This document shows, in pieces, positions 1-10,236 of a DNA stretch of 64,000 bases; position 1 is the stretch's first letter; each line of letters opens with the position of its first letter. Source of the DNA: Schaalia odontolytica (GTDB lineage Bacteria; Actinomycetota; Actinomycetes; Actinomycetales; Actinomycetaceae). The position numbers were made by a program, and so were the translations under genes. Where the stretch lies: the NCBI RefSeq assembly GCF_031191545.1, contig NZ_CP133472.1, forward strand, positions 1,860,001 through 1,924,000. The letters run 5' to 3'. The notes below the pieces were generated by a model, which saw only the letters and a list, made by a program, of their open reading frames with translations, had not been told where the DNA came from and did no database searches.

Positions 1-187
1 AGCTGCAATTTGGTGCAGGAATATCAGTTTTCGCAGGTAAACGTGCAATTCTCTGGTGAAAAAGCCATCAGACTACTACAATTGTCAACGTGTGAGGTCG
101 CATTCTCGATGTGACTTTGAAAAGTGATCTGATATACCGTTACCCGCTGATGTGATGTTGAGTCGGCCCAACGAGGAGGGACCTGCG

Positions 188-1222
188 ATGGATGAGCGTG
201 CGGCTTCGTCCCCTGCAACTCCCGATGAGCTGACCGCAACTAGCTACGTTCCTCAGCTTCTCGGTGGTCAGCTGCTGTATTCCGCCCGTGAGATCGCAGA
301 GGCGACGGATACGCCCATTGAGCGCGTCTTCCGTTTTTGGATTGCCCTCGGCTTCCAGGCTCCTACTGCCGACGACAAGGTCTTCTCCCAGCGGGACTTG
401 GATGTTTTCAGTCGTTGGCATGACCTCGTCGAATCGGGCGGTATCGATACGTCCACGTCTCGTTCTCTCCTGCGCGCGAATGCTCACCTGGCCGACCGAT
501 TGGCTCTGTGGCAGTTCGAGGCCCTGGTAGAGGACTCGGTGCGTCGCCTCATGCTGGACGACACGACGGCGCGCATGTACGTGCTGGACCATATGCGCGA
601 GTACATCGACGTCTTTCAGGAGATGTTCACCTACGCGTGGCAACGTCAGCTTGAGGCGACTTTGTCTCGTTTTGATCGTGAGGTCTCTCAGCGCGGCCAC
701 GAGGAGCGTCATAACCGTTTCCCGCTCAACCGCTGCCTCGGCTTCGTTGACATGGTGTCCTACACGTCTTCCTCGACGATCCTCGGGGATGCCCTCGTGG
801 GTCTCATTGAGCGCTTCGAGGAGGAGAGTCGTAACGCTGTCATTGAGGAGGGAGGTCGCGTCGTGAAGATGATCGGTGATGCCGTCCTCTACATCGCCGA
901 TGACCTGCCGACCGGCCTGCGCGTTGCCACTGCCCTCGTTGAACGGCTCAACGCCGACGACGAAACGCTTCCCGTGCGAGCTTCCTTCGTGCGAGGCGAC
1001 GTGTTCTCGCGGTCGGGCGATGTGTTCGGTCCTACGGTGAACCTCGCGTCTCGCCTCGTGGACATTGCTCCGGTGGGTAAGATCCTCACCGATCCGACCA
1101 CGGCTGCTGCTATTGCCGCCGGAGAGGTTGGCGACGGGTACGAACTGGAAGAGTTCCCGACCGCGGACTTGCGCGGTTTCGGTCCCGTCTCGCCGTACCT
1201 GCTCTCGAGCGTTGTCAAATAA
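188..1222 (+). CDS. Class III adenylate/guanylate cyclase with N-terminal regulatory domain
   Basis: A soluble protein of 344 residues that should make a cyclic nucleotide, probably cAMP, from the NTP. Residues about 20-150 are helical and resemble the regulatory half of pH-responsive actinobacterial cyclases of the Rv1264 type. Residues 184-300 carry the catalytic core: metal-binding Asp188 (GFVDMVSYT) and Asp231 (KMIGDAVLY), Lys227 for purine recognition, and the transition-state pair Asn285/Arg289 (GPTVNLASR). All expected catalytic residues are present, so it should be active as a homodimer. I chose the ATG at 188 because GAGGAGG lies 8 bases upstream; an in-frame GTG at 152 has no such site. 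It stands alone upstream of a two-component system. Substrate choice (ATP or GTP) is inferred only. Confidence 0.85.
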   Translation: MDERAASSPATPDELTATSYVPQLLGGQLLYSAREIAEATDTPIERVFRFWIALGFQAPTADDKVFSQRDLDVFSRWHDLVESGGIDTSTSRSLLRANAHLADRLALWQFEALVEDSVRRLMLDDTTARMYVLDHMREYIDVFQEMFTYAWQRQLEATLSRFDREVSQRGHEERHNRFPLNRCLGFVDMVSYTSSSTILGDALVGLIERFEEESRNAVIEEGGRVVKMIGDAVLYIADDLPTGLRVATALVERLNADDETLPVRASFVRGDVFSRSGDVFGPTVNLASRLVDIAPVGKILTDPTTAAAIAAGEVGDGYELEEFPTADLRGFGPVSPYLLSSVVK

Positions 1223-1303
1223 TGCTCATCTCGCAGTGTGAACGAGTGCTCGACCGGCCCGCATAATGGGTCAAGAACAGTGCAAGGTTTGGTTCAGAAT
1301 TGC

Positions 1304-1309
1304 TAAGAT
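1304..1309 (+). promoter_or_regulatory. -10 element of leaderless response-regulator mRNA
   Basis: TAAGAT is followed by exactly six bases and then the GTG start. No ribosome-binding site is present, so transcription probably begins at the start codon. Confidence 0.5.
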
Positions 1310-1315
1310 GTAAGC

Positions 1316-1993
1316 GTGACTACAGTTCTCCTCGTTGAAGACGACCCGGCCATCTCCGAGCCCCTCACCCGTGCACTGGGCAGGGAGGGCTACGACGTGC
1401 GTGCGCACGCGACGGGCGCTGAAGCCCTCGCTGATGTTCGCGGCATTGACCTGGTTGTCCTGGACCTCGGCCTACCCGACATGGACGGTCTGGATGTCGC
1501 CCGCGAGATCCGCTCCTCAGGCAACCGAGTTCCGATTCTGATCCTTACTGCGCGCACGGACGAGGTCGACATGGTCGTCGGCCTCGATGCGGGCGCTGAC
1601 GACTACGTGACGAAGCCCTTCCGACTCGCGGAGCTCCTCGCTCGCGTGCGGGCCCTCCTGCGTCGCCAGGCTGCAGAACCCGCCGAAGGCGAGCTGCGCG
1701 CCCAGGACATCCGCATGGATGTCGCTGCGCATCGCGCGTTCGTCGGTGATGCCGAGCTGAGCCTGACCGCCAAGGAGTTTGACCTTCTGCGCGTCCTGCT
1801 GCGCGAGGCCGGTTCGGTCGTCGCCCGCGACACCCTCATGCGCGAGGTGTGGGGCTCGGATCCGACCGGCTCCACGAAGACCCTCGACATGCACGTGTCG
1901 TGGCTGCGCCGCAAGCTCGGGGACGACGCGACCGACCCGCACTACATTACGACCGTGCGCGGCATGGGATTCCGTTTCGAGAACGTGCGCTGA
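1316..1993 (+). CDS. OmpR/PhoB-family response regulator
   Basis: A two-domain regulator of 225 residues. The receiver domain (about 1-115) has the acidic pair Glu8/Asp9 with Asp10, phospho-acceptor Asp50 (VVLDLGLPD) and Lys in YVTKPF. The C-terminal winged helix (about 128-222) has the OmpR-type signature LTAKEFDLLRVL and ends in RGMGFRF. It should bind DNA as a dimer after phosphorylation by the kinase encoded 12 bases downstream. Its GTG start has no Shine-Dalgarno sequence and follows a TAAGAT hexamer by six bases, so the message is probably leaderless. The regulon cannot be told from the sequence. Confidence 0.92.
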   Translation: MTTVLLVEDDPAISEPLTRALGREGYDVRAHATGAEALADVRGIDLVVLDLGLPDMDGLDVAREIRSSGNRVPILILTARTDEVDMVVGLDAGADDYVTKPFRLAELLARVRALLRRQAAEPAEGELRAQDIRMDVAAHRAFVGDAELSLTAKEFDLLRVLLREAGSVVARDTLMREVWGSDPTGSTKTLDMHVSWLRRKLGDDATDPHYITTVRGMGFRFENVR

Positions 1994-2005
1994 GGGAGGC
2001 CCGCC

Positions 2006-3334
2006 ATGCGCGCACGCGCGGTGAGGATGATCGTCTCCATCGTCGCCGTCGTGTGCGTGCTGATGGGGCTGCCCGGGGCTTTCTTCGCGTCGGCGTCCAT
2101 CTGGTCTTCTGAGCAGCGTAGTCTCGACGTTCAAGCGCAGCTGATCCTCCAAAATATCGAGCGCAGGCGTGCCGTTGGGGAGGGGAATGACCCTGCCACT
2201 CTTGCCTCGCTGGTCGCCGATCAGGCGAACAGCCGCGGTGGGGAGCTCAGCTACCGCATTAAGGTGCCCGAGGCGAACCTCGTCACCAGTGGAACGGTGA
2301 TTCCCGGAAGAACAATGACGGCGCTGGCATCATCGCCCAGCGGCGTCTCGGTCCAACTCACGGCGTCGGCCTCGAATGCGATCACCCGCATCACCTGGGC
2401 CTGTGCGCTCTTCGGCGGAGGCATGGTTGCATCCATGCTCATCGGCTGGTTGCTTGCACGTTCGCTATCACGAGAGCTATCCGCCCCGCTCATCTACCTG
2501 GCGGCCCAAGCTGAACAGATCGGCTCGGGCGGTGTGCGCGCCCGCATGGAGAAGTCCGGCATCGAGGAAATCGATCTGGTCTCCGAGGAGCTCGCGCGCA
2601 CGGGCGAGCGGATGGCGGGACGCCTGGCCGCAGAACGCCAGGCAGCCGCCGACGCCTCTCACCAGCTGCGCACACCTTTGACCGCGCTGTCCATGCGCCT
2701 GGAGGAGATCGAGCTGGTCTCCACGGAAGACGAGGTGCGCGCCGAAGCCCGCACGTGCCTCGAACAGGTCGAGCGCATGACGAACGTCGTCACGGAGCTG
2801 CTCGATGTCTCCAAACGTTCGACCAGCCAGACGGAGGCTATTCACATCCTCGAGGTCTTCAACACCGCCCGCGAGGAGTGGGAGGATCAGTTTGAGGCGG
2901 CTGGTCGCCCCCTTGTTTTCCACGACGAGGCTGAGCGACCCATCTTGGCCGATGCCGGAAAACTTGGACAGGTCCTGGCGACCCTCATCGAAAACTCCCT
3001 GCGCTACGGGGCTGGGACCACGCGCGTGTGGGCGCATGCGGGCACGTCAAAGCGCGGCGTCGTCATCGAGGTCACAGACGAAGGCGAGGGAATCGACGAC
3101 GACCTGGCTCCCGACATCTTTGAAAAGGGTGTGTCCGGGCACGGCTCGACGGGCATCGGCCTGGCGCTGGCCCACGACCTGGCTCAGGCGATGGGCGGGC
3201 GCCTCGAACTCAAGACGAACAAGCCTGCGGTGTTCACGGTCTCGGTCGCCGCAATCCCAGCCTCACTTGATCCGGACCGCGTCATGCCTGAAGGGCCGCT
3301 CATGTCTATGGGACGCCGCTCGCGGCGCTTCTAG
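2006..3334 (+). CDS. Membrane sensor histidine kinase
   Basis: A 442-residue partner of the preceding regulator. A first membrane helix (about 8-30), an extracytoplasmic segment of about 100 residues, a second helix (about 132-152) and a HAMP-like linker precede the dimerisation box ADASHQLRTPLTAL with phospho-acceptor His219. The ATPase domain shows the N box (ENSLRYG), G1 box (DEGEGIDDD) and G2 box (GIGLALA). The small extracellular domain gives no clue to the ligand. GGAGG precedes the ATG. The order regulator-then-kinase and the 12-base gap indicate one operon. Confidence 0.92.
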   Translation: MRARAVRMIVSIVAVVCVLMGLPGAFFASASIWSSEQRSLDVQAQLILQNIERRRAVGEGNDPATLASLVADQANSRGGELSYRIKVPEANLVTSGTVIPGRTMTALASSPSGVSVQLTASASNAITRITWACALFGGGMVASMLIGWLLARSLSRELSAPLIYLAAQAEQIGSGGVRARMEKSGIEEIDLVSEELARTGERMAGRLAAERQAAADASHQLRTPLTALSMRLEEIELVSTEDEVRAEARTCLEQVERMTNVVTELLDVSKRSTSQTEAIHILEVFNTAREEWEDQFEAAGRPLVFHDEAERPILADAGKLGQVLATLIENSLRYGAGTTRVWAHAGTSKRGVVIEVTDEGEGIDDDLAPDIFEKGVSGHGSTGIGLALAHDLAQAMGGRLELKTNKPAVFTVSVAAIPASLDPDRVMPEGPLMSMGRRSRRF

Positions 3335-3342
3335 GAGCGGAG

Positions 3343-3348
3343 TAGATT
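3343..3348 (+). promoter_or_regulatory. -10 element of leaderless purK mRNA
   Basis: TAGATT followed by seven bases and then GTG at 3356. This decides the purK start and suggests a promoter overlapping the end of the kinase gene. Confidence 0.45.
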
Positions 3349-3355
3349 GGAAGGC

Positions 3356-4522
3356 GTGGAACACGAGATGTCGACCCCTCCCACCGTTGCCGTGATTGGT
3401 GGCGGGCAACTAGCACGCATGATGCAACAGAGCGCGGTCGCGCTCGGCATTAATCTTCGGGCCCTCGTCGAGGCCTCGGATGGGTCTACCGGGCAGGTGA
3501 CCGTCGACAAAGCGGTGGGCGCACCCGCCGACCTGGACGCAGTCGCTGCGCTCATTGACGGCGCGGATGTCCTCACTTTCGAACACGAGCACATCCCAGC
3601 GGCCACGATGGAGGAGGCCGCACGGCTGGTCTCCGTCCAGCCTCCGGCCAGCGCCCTCCTGTACGCCCAGGACAAGATCGCCATGCGCGAGCGCCTGACC
3701 GAGATGGGGATCCCGTGTCCCGCGTGGGCGCGCGTCGAGGATGAAGGTCAGCTGGAGGAGTTCGCCACGACGATCGGATGGCCCCTCATCGTCAAGACCC
3801 CGCGCGGCGGATACGACGGGCACGGCGTGGCTATCGCCCACAGTGCAGCGGATGTTGAGTCCTGGTGGGGCAATGGGCCCCTCCTTGCCGAGGCCCTGGT
3901 CCCCTTCACCGGCGAGGTCGCGGCCCTGCTGGCGCGCACCCCCTCGGGCGAGGTCGCCTCGTGGCCCGTCGCCTCCACCGTGCAGGTGGACGGCGTGTGC
4001 GCCGAGGTCACTGCTCCCGCAATCGGCATCCGCCCGGAGACTGCCGCCGAGGCGCGACGCATCGGCGAACGCATCGCATCCGAGCTGGGGGTCACCGGCG
4101 TCCTCGCCGTGGAGATGTTCGTCGTCGGGGACGGAGCGGACGAACGCGTTCTCGTCAACGAGCTCGCCATGCGCCCTCACAACACGGGTCACTGGACCAT
4201 CGACGGTGCGGTTACCAGCCAATTCGAGCAGCACCTGCGCGCAGTCCTCGACCTGCCGCTTGGCTCGACTGAGCTGAGGGCACCGGGCACGCACGCAGTC
4301 ATGGTCAACCTGCTGGGTTCCTCCTGCGCTCAACCCGCGCGCGCCCTCGCCGCCGCCTTTGCCGCCGGAGGGGCGGACACGAAGGTCCACCTCTACGGCA
4401 AGGAAGTGCGCCCCGGACGCAAGCTTGGCCACGTCACCGTCGTAGACGCGGATCCCTCCGTTGGCCTTGAGCGAGCCCGGGCCGCAGTGAGCGCCCTCCG
4501 GGGCGAGAACCCCACTGACTGA
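3356..4522 (+). CDS. purK: N5-carboxyaminoimidazole ribonucleotide synthase PurK
   Basis: Catalyses ATP-dependent carboxylation of AIR with bicarbonate to N5-CAIR in purine synthesis. The protein (about 388 residues) opens with the dinucleotide-like loop [11 protein letters not shown]. An ATP-grasp domain follows, with [14 protein letters not shown] as the flexible loop and [15 protein letters not shown] as the metal/ATP site. Possible starts are TTG 3347, GTG 3356 and ATG 3368; the GTG is preferred because a TAGATT hexamer lies seven bases upstream. The next gene is purE, which acts on the product, so the two form a pathway pair. Confidence 0.95.
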   Translation: MEHEMSTPPTVAVIGGGQLARMMQQSAVALGINLRALVEASDGSTGQVTVDKAVGAPADLDAVAALIDGADVLTFEHEHIPAATMEEAARLVSVQPPASALLYAQDKIAMRERLTEMGIPCPAWARVEDEGQLEEFATTIGWPLIVKTPRGGYDGHGVAIAHSAADVESWWGNGPLLAEALVPFTGEVAALLARTPSGEVASWPVASTVQVDGVCAEVTAPAIGIRPETAAEARRIGERIASELGVTGVLAVEMFVVGDGADERVLVNELAMRPHNTGHWTIDGAVTSQFEQHLRAVLDLPLGSTELRAPGTHAVMVNLLGSSCAQPARALAAAFAAGGADTKVHLYGKEVRPGRKLGHVTVVDADPSVGLERARAAVSALRGENPTD

Positions 4523-4589
4523 CCCATCCACCCGTCCGCCGGCGAGGGACCGGATGCCCCGGCCTCGTCCCCTCTCGAAAGGATCGCCC

Positions 4590-5144
4590 GTGACCACCGA
4601 CCTCGACATCCAACTGACCGCCACCGGTGACAACCCACTTGTCGGCGTCGTTATGGGCTCCGACTCCGACTGGCCCACGATGGAGGCCGCCGTCAGTGCC
4701 CTCGCTGAGTTCGGTATTGCCTGCGAGGTTGGTGTCGTCTCAGCGCACCGCATGCCCGAAGACATGGTCGCCTACGGGCGCGCTGCATCGGCGCGCGGAC
4801 TGCGCGTCATCATCGCCGGAGCCGGGGGAGCGGCTCATCTGCCCGGCATGCTCGCCGCCCTCACGGAACTGCCTGTTATCGGTGTCCCCGTCGCCCTCAA
4901 GCACCTCGATGGCGTGGACTCGTTGCACTCTATCGTGCAGATGCCCGCGGGCGTGCCCGTCGCGACCGTGTCGATCGCCGGTGCTCGTAACGCTGGCCTT
5001 CTCGCCGCGCGCATCCTCGGCGCGGGTGAAGGGGAGCGCGCCGAGTCTCTGCGTGCCTCGATGCGCGCCTTCCAGAAGGACTTGCGCGACGTGGCCAGCG
5101 CAAAGGGCGCGGCCCTCGCCCAGCGAGTCTCCGAGGCCCACTGA
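4590..5144 (+). CDS. purE: N5-CAIR mutase PurE
   Basis: Converts N5-CAIR made by PurK into CAIR. The 184-residue protein has the class I PurE hallmarks [11 protein letters not shown] near the N-terminus (phosphate and Ser/Asp substrate contacts), SAHRMPE with the catalytic His, and the [11 protein letters not shown] loop. The GTG start at 4590 is chosen because GAAAGGA lies six bases upstream and the start gives normal family length; an in-frame ATG at 4554 would add an implausible Pro/Arg-rich leader. A 67-base gap separates it from purK. Confidence 0.95.
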   Translation: MTTDLDIQLTATGDNPLVGVVMGSDSDWPTMEAAVSALAEFGIACEVGVVSAHRMPEDMVAYGRAASARGLRVIIAGAGGAAHLPGMLAALTELPVIGVPVALKHLDGVDSLHSIVQMPAGVPVATVSIAGARNAGLLAARILGAGEGERAESLRASMRAFQKDLRDVASAKGAALAQRVSEAH

Positions 5145-5197
5145 GCGAGACGCGAACACAAGTCCCGCGTGGGTAGCCGCAGGGACCCTGCGCAGCG

Positions 5198-5203
5198 TAT
5201 CCT
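5198..5203 (+). promoter_or_regulatory. -10 element of leaderless galE mRNA
   Basis: TATCCT then six bases then the ATG of galE, with no ribosome-binding site. Confidence 0.45.
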
Positions 5204-5209
5204 GAACCC

Positions 5210-6205
<996 letters not shown>

Positions 6206-6223
6206 GCGCGCCCGTAGGACGCG

Positions 6224-6268
6224 AAGAACCCGGCCTCGTCCCCGATGGGGAACGGGGCCGGGCTTCTT
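6224..6268. terminator. Bidirectional terminator between galE and the LCP operon
   Basis: A long hairpin with arms close to AAGAACCCGGCCTCGTCCCC and its near complement around a short loop. The AAG..CTT base gives T-rich ends on both strands, as expected between convergent genes. Confidence 0.75.
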
Positions 6269-6302
6269 GTTGAGGCCGGCGCGCGGTCGCGCGGGGCGAG
6301 TC

Positions 6303-7685
6303 CTACACTCCGTCGACCTGGTTGAGGTCCGAGGCAGTGAGCGTGCCCGCGCGGAGCTTGGCGAAAAAGTCGTCTGCGGTCGTGTCACGCAGTAGCACGG
6401 CCGAGGCCCCGGCGTTCGTGGTGAAGTTCAGCGACTCGATCGGGGGAACACCCATCATCTGGTTCGACGATGCGCTGCGCAGCGCCCACACGAGGGAAGC
6501 GACCGAGAGGACCGAAGAATCCTCGTCCACCGTGAATGACCGGGAGCCGGCGCGCTCCACGCGCAGCGTCTTCACGGGGTTAACGAGGGTCGACGGCGAA
6601 GCAGCCGAGGAAATGACCTTCGAAATCACCTGACGCTGGCGCTTTGTACGGCCGATGTCGCCCTCGGGATCCTGGTAGCGCATGCGAGAGAACTGCAGGG
6701 CGGTCGTACCGTCTACCGTGTGGCAGCCGGCGGTCCACTTCAGGCCGGAATACTGGTCGTCCGCGTCGTTGTCGTAGCACAGCTCGACGCCGCCGACGGC
6801 ATCCACCATGTCCGGTACGGCACCCATGCCGATCTGAACGAAGTGATCGACGGTCAGGCCGGTGAGCTTCTCCACGGTCTCCACGAGCAGCTGCGGGCCG
6901 CCGTATGCGTAGGAAGCATTGATCTTGTCCCAGCCCACTCCCGGTATCTGCGCGTAGGTGTCTCGGGGGATTGAGAGGGCGACAGCCTGCCCGTTCGGGG
7001 CAACGTTGACGAGCATGATGGAGTCGGCGCGTTCGGACTCGTCGAAGCCATCCTTGACGGCACCGTCGGCGCGGGAGTCTGATCCGGCCAGCAGGTATGT
7101 CGTTCCCGCGGTGTCGGCTGCTCCGGACAGCGCGCTGACGCGGCCCATGTTGGAATTGGCGTCCCACACGAGGAAACCACCCCAAGCGAGGATGACGACC
7201 AGAATCAGACATAGGGTCTTCAGGATCGGGTGGCGGCGCTTCCTGCGGCGCGCTTTGGCTGCCGGAGCGGAGGGAGCGACGGGCGCGGGTGGTGCCGCAG
7301 GCGTGCTCTGGGAACGATTGATCGTCACCTGGCGAGGTCCGTTTCCGGACGGCGCGTAGGTGTTCGAGCCGGCAGTACGGCCGGATCCCGGCGCATACGA
7401 TGGAGGGTTCGACGCAGAGGCCGGCTGGAACGAGGGCGGCTGCGGTGCCGGAGCGCGGCGCGGGAAAATCGACTGAGGCTCGCGTTGCGGCTGGTCGAGC
7501 GTGCGCGGCATCAACGGACGCGAGGCATCGGCCTCGTGATCGGAGATTCTCCACATCTGTGGCGCCAAGGCTTCAGGAGGGGGAGTAGGAGCGCTGCTTG
7601 GCACCTCTTCACCGACGACGTGAGCGTCGTCGGATCCTGGGCGGCGCCGTTTCGGGTCCGGAGCGAAAGAAGGAGGATTGCTCAT
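6303..7685 (-). CDS. LytR-CpsA-Psr family glycopolymer ligase
   Basis: LCP enzymes move lipid-linked glycopolymers onto peptidoglycan outside the membrane. This 460-residue protein has a Pro/Ala-rich cytoplasmic tail of about 160 residues with a basic RRRKRR patch, one membrane helix, and an LCP domain with LLAGSDSR, ERADSIMLVNV and the Arg-containing SIPRDTYAQIPG motif. The start at 7685 is set by the ATGA overlap with the stop of the upstream LCP gene and an AGGA six bases before it. It is last in a four-gene overlapping operon with a GT2 and a DUF2304 protein, so its substrate is probably a glycan made by this region. Confidence 0.9.
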   Translation of the reverse strand: MSNPPSFAPDPKRRRPGSDDAHVVGEEVPSSAPTPPPEALAPQMWRISDHEADASRPLMPRTLDQPQREPQSIFPRRAPAPQPPSFQPASASNPPSYAPGSGRTAGSNTYAPSGNGPRQVTINRSQSTPAAPPAPVAPSAPAAKARRRKRRHPILKTLCLILVVILAWGGFLVWDANSNMGRVSALSGAADTAGTTYLLAGSDSRADGAVKDGFDESERADSIMLVNVAPNGQAVALSIPRDTYAQIPGVGWDKINASYAYGGPQLLVETVEKLTGLTVDHFVQIGMGAVPDMVDAVGGVELCYDNDADDQYSGLKWTAGCHTVDGTTALQFSRMRYQDPEGDIGRTKRQRQVISKVISSAASPSTLVNPVKTLRVERAGSRSFTVDEDSSVLSVASLVWALRSASSNQMMGVPPIESLNFTTNAGASAVLLRDTTADDFFAKLRAGTLTASDLNQVDGV

Positions 7686-9001
7686 TGGTTCCTCGGCGGA
7701 CAAGTAGCTGCATTCTGCTTGGCAGCTTCCTCGTTGGCAGCGTTATTGTCGACGGAGGCGGACTGCTCGGTGTTGTCCGTGGAGGATGCCTCCGACCCGG
7801 GAGTGGTTGCCGGATCCGTGGCCGATGCGCTCGCAGACGGAGCGGGGGTTGCGGTCGGGTCGGGGACCACGAGCTGCGCGCCGTTGCCATCGGTGTAGGT
7901 CGTGCCCACGGGCAGGGCCTGGTCGTTCTCCAGGGCGCTCCACACGTTGCGGGCCATCGGCTCGGAAGGAATGCGGCGGTTGGGATCCCAGGAGGGCTCC
8001 TCGACCGGCATGGTGACGAACTGGATGTTGGAGCGGTCGACCTTCTGCAGCACGTTGATGAGCAGGGAAGCGTCCGAGCTGGCATTTCCCAGGTTCGAGG
8101 AAACGTTCACGGCGGAAATCGCGGCCTGCAGGAAGTTGATGAGCGAGCCGGGGTCCGTCACGTAGTTCTTCGACTGCAGCTCGCGTAGCATGGCGGAAAT
8201 CAGCTGCTGCTGGCGGCCGATTCGTGAAATATCGGAGCCGTCTCCCTGGGCCTTGCGCGAGCGCATGTAGGCGAGAGCGTGCGTGCCCGACAGCTTCCAG
8301 CAGCCCTCGTCGATGTAGAGCTGGGCGGACTCGTCATCGATGCGTTCGGGAATGTTGAACCAGACGCCGCCGAGAGCGTCGATCATGTTAATAAAGCCCG
8401 CGAAATCAACGACCATGAAGGCGTCGATGGTCATGCCGGAGAGTTTTTCGACGGTCGAGCGGACGCAGGCAATGCCGGGGGCAATATCTTCTGGAGAGTC
8501 GCCGCCGTCCGCGCCGTAGAACATGGCGTTGTTGAACATCTCCTCGCTGACGGGCTCGCTGGTGGAGCCGTCGCGGTGCATGCATGCGGGGATGTCTACC
8601 AGCGTGTCGCGGGGAATAGACACGATTTGCACTCGGGAGCGGTCGGCGCTGACGTGAATCACCATCGTCGAGTCGTTGCGCAGGCCGGGAACGTCCTCCT
8701 CGTCACCTGCGCCGAGTTCACCACTGGCACCGTTACGGGAATCGGTGCCGACCACGAGAATGTTGACGGCGCGGCCATCGAAGGAATCGGGTGTTGCCCT
8801 GTTTTGTTCCTCGGTCGTGTACGCGTTGATGTCGACGACGCGGTCGGCGAACTGAGTGCTCAGCCTGGCGTAGACGAAACCCGCCGAGGACACGACGAAG
8901 AGCACGCCGGCCAGGAGCGCGGCGAGCGAGCCGCGCAGGAGGCCGAAGCGTCCATAGTTGACGGCCGAGTGCTGGATCGGTCGTAGATTCACGTTACTCA
9001 T
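7682..9001 (-). CDS. LytR-CpsA-Psr family glycopolymer ligase
   Basis: A second LCP protein (439 residues) in the same operon. A short cytoplasmic N-terminus and one membrane helix (about 18-45) precede the LCP domain with NILVVGTDSR, RNDSTMVIHV and SIPRDTLVDIP. The C-terminal ~60 residues are Ala/Thr/Ser-rich and likely disordered. ATG at 9001 (or 9004) overlaps the end of the DUF2304 gene by a few bases, pointing to translational coupling. Longer in-frame starts would run through the upstream gene and are rejected. The two LCP copies differ in tail architecture and may serve different polymers. Confidence 0.9.
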   Translation of the reverse strand: MSNVNLRPIQHSAVNYGRFGLLRGSLAALLAGVLFVVSSAGFVYARLSTQFADRVVDINAYTTEEQNRATPDSFDGRAVNILVVGTDSRNGASGELGAGDEEDVPGLRNDSTMVIHVSADRSRVQIVSIPRDTLVDIPACMHRDGSTSEPVSEEMFNNAMFYGADGGDSPEDIAPGIACVRSTVEKLSGMTIDAFMVVDFAGFINMIDALGGVWFNIPERIDDESAQLYIDEGCWKLSGTHALAYMRSRKAQGDGSDISRIGRQQQLISAMLRELQSKNYVTDPGSLINFLQAAISAVNVSSNLGNASSDASLLINVLQKVDRSNIQFVTMPVEEPSWDPNRRIPSEPMARNVWSALENDQALPVGTTYTDGNGAQLVVPDPTATPAPSASASATDPATTPGSEASSTDNTEQSASVDNNAANEEAAKQNAATCPPRNQ

Positions 9002-9464
9002 CATTTGTAACCATATCGTTATCTGACGTATTTGTCGGGAAATCGGGGCCGTTAGCGGCGAGTTCCACTCCGCGTGCATCACGCTTCGAGCTGGTCGCGG
9101 CGCCGTTGCTGTCGACCTGAGTATCGGGCGGAAGCACGTGCGCGAGGGCAAGGGAACGGGCCAGAGTCGCCATGCGTGCCTCTGCCCTCGCCTCGCGTCG
9201 GTAACCGGTCACCATCTGCGCGATAAACGCCACGACCAGGCCGTAGACGATCAGGTTGACCCCTCGCTCCACACCGATGGCACGCGCGACGGTGTTTGCC
9301 AGGGTGGGGACGAGGATAGCCACGACGGCTGCCACTACGAGGAATCCGATACCGATGCGGCGCACCGCCAGCGACGAGGCCGAGGAGACGGGTCGCACCA
9401 GCCACCAAGCGGTGATAGCGAGGGCGATGAGTAACAGGATGCGAATCACGAGGTAAGCGCTCAT
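8994..9464 (-). CDS. DUF2304 membrane protein
   Basis: A 156-residue protein with three predicted membrane helices in its first ~95 residues and a charged cytoplasmic tail. The pattern matches the DUF2304 family, usually found beside polyprenyl-phosphate GT2 enzymes. Its ATG overlaps the GT2 stop (ATGA), so the two are probably translated together and may form a complex. The function is unknown. An assistant role to the transferase is inferred from the repeated pairing (see 27552-28696). Confidence 0.75.
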   Translation of the reverse strand: MSAYLVIRILLLIALAITAWWLVRPVSSASSLAVRRIGIGFLVVAAVVAILVPTLANTVARAIGVERGVNLIVYGLVVAFIAQMVTGYRREARAEARMATLARSLALAHVLPPDTQVDSNGAATSSKRDARGVELAANGPDFPTNTSDNDMVTNDE

Positions 9465-10159
9465 CGTCCCCCCAACGCCAGGTCCACGACGATGTTGACG
9501 GAGTTGAGCAGGGGTTGCCCCTTGGCCCGCGAGTAGTCCGTGTAGGAGATCGACACTGGGTGCTCGGCGCCGGGCAGGTTACTGCCAGCCAGCTGCGAGA
9601 CGATCTGCGAGGCATGTGCCATGCGTGCATGGGTCAGGTGGACGTGGGCCAGGGCGTCGGCGCGGATTACACGCAGCCCGTTGTGGGTGTCCGTGAGGGC
9701 CATGCCCGTGCGCAGGCGCGCGGCGAGTGCCCCCATGCGCAGAATTGCACGCTTGGCGGCACCGACGCGCGCGCTTGCCCCGTCGAGGAAACGGGAACCA
9801 AGGACGAAAGCGAGGTCCTCCTTGCGCGCCCGATCCACCATCGCCGCCGCATCAGTGGGATCGTGCTGACCGTCGGCATCGAAGGTGACGACATAGCGAG
9901 CGCCGCGCGCGAGCGCCGCCTCGAAGCCGGTCTGCAACGCCGCACCCTGACCGAGGTTGACGGGGTGGGAAGCCGTGTATGCACCCGCAGCGCGGGCGCG
10001 GGCCGCCGTGTCGTCGATCGACGCGTCATCGACGACGAGCACCTGCGGGAAAAGGGTAAGCACGCCCGCGACGACACCCCCGATCACGGGTGCCTCGTTA
10101 AACGCGGGGATAACGACCCACGTGTCGGAGCGCATCTGCATTCGATTAGTGTCGCACAT
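9461..10159 (-). CDS. Family 2 glycosyltransferase (polyprenyl-phosphate type)
   Basis: Resembles dolichol/undecaprenyl-phosphate sugar synthases that charge a lipid carrier with one sugar. It has WVVIPAFNEAPVIGGVV at the N-terminus, VVDDASIDDTA (nucleotide binding), the DXD-type VTFDADGQHDP and FVLGSRFLDG. No membrane helices are visible, so its neighbour DUF2304 may give membrane contact. The start is uncertain: ATGs at 10159, 10141 and 10135 are all possible and none has a good ribosome-binding site. It heads the four-gene minus-strand operon and is divergent from the acetyltransferase gene. Confidence 0.85.
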   Translation of the reverse strand: MCDTNRMQMRSDTWVVIPAFNEAPVIGGVVAGVLTLFPQVLVVDDASIDDTAARARAAGAYTASHPVNLGQGAALQTGFEAALARGARYVVTFDADGQHDPTDAAAMVDRARKEDLAFVLGSRFLDGASARVGAAKRAILRMGALAARLRTGMALTDTHNGLRVIRADALAHVHLTHARMAHASQIVSQLAGSNLPGAEHPVSISYTDYSRAKGQPLLNSVNIVVDLALGGR

Positions 10160-10236
10160 CGGGACGGGCGCGCGCCTATAGTGTTGGGTATCCGAGAGCA
10201 CACCCGCGCGTGCAGTGACAACGATAGGGAGACACC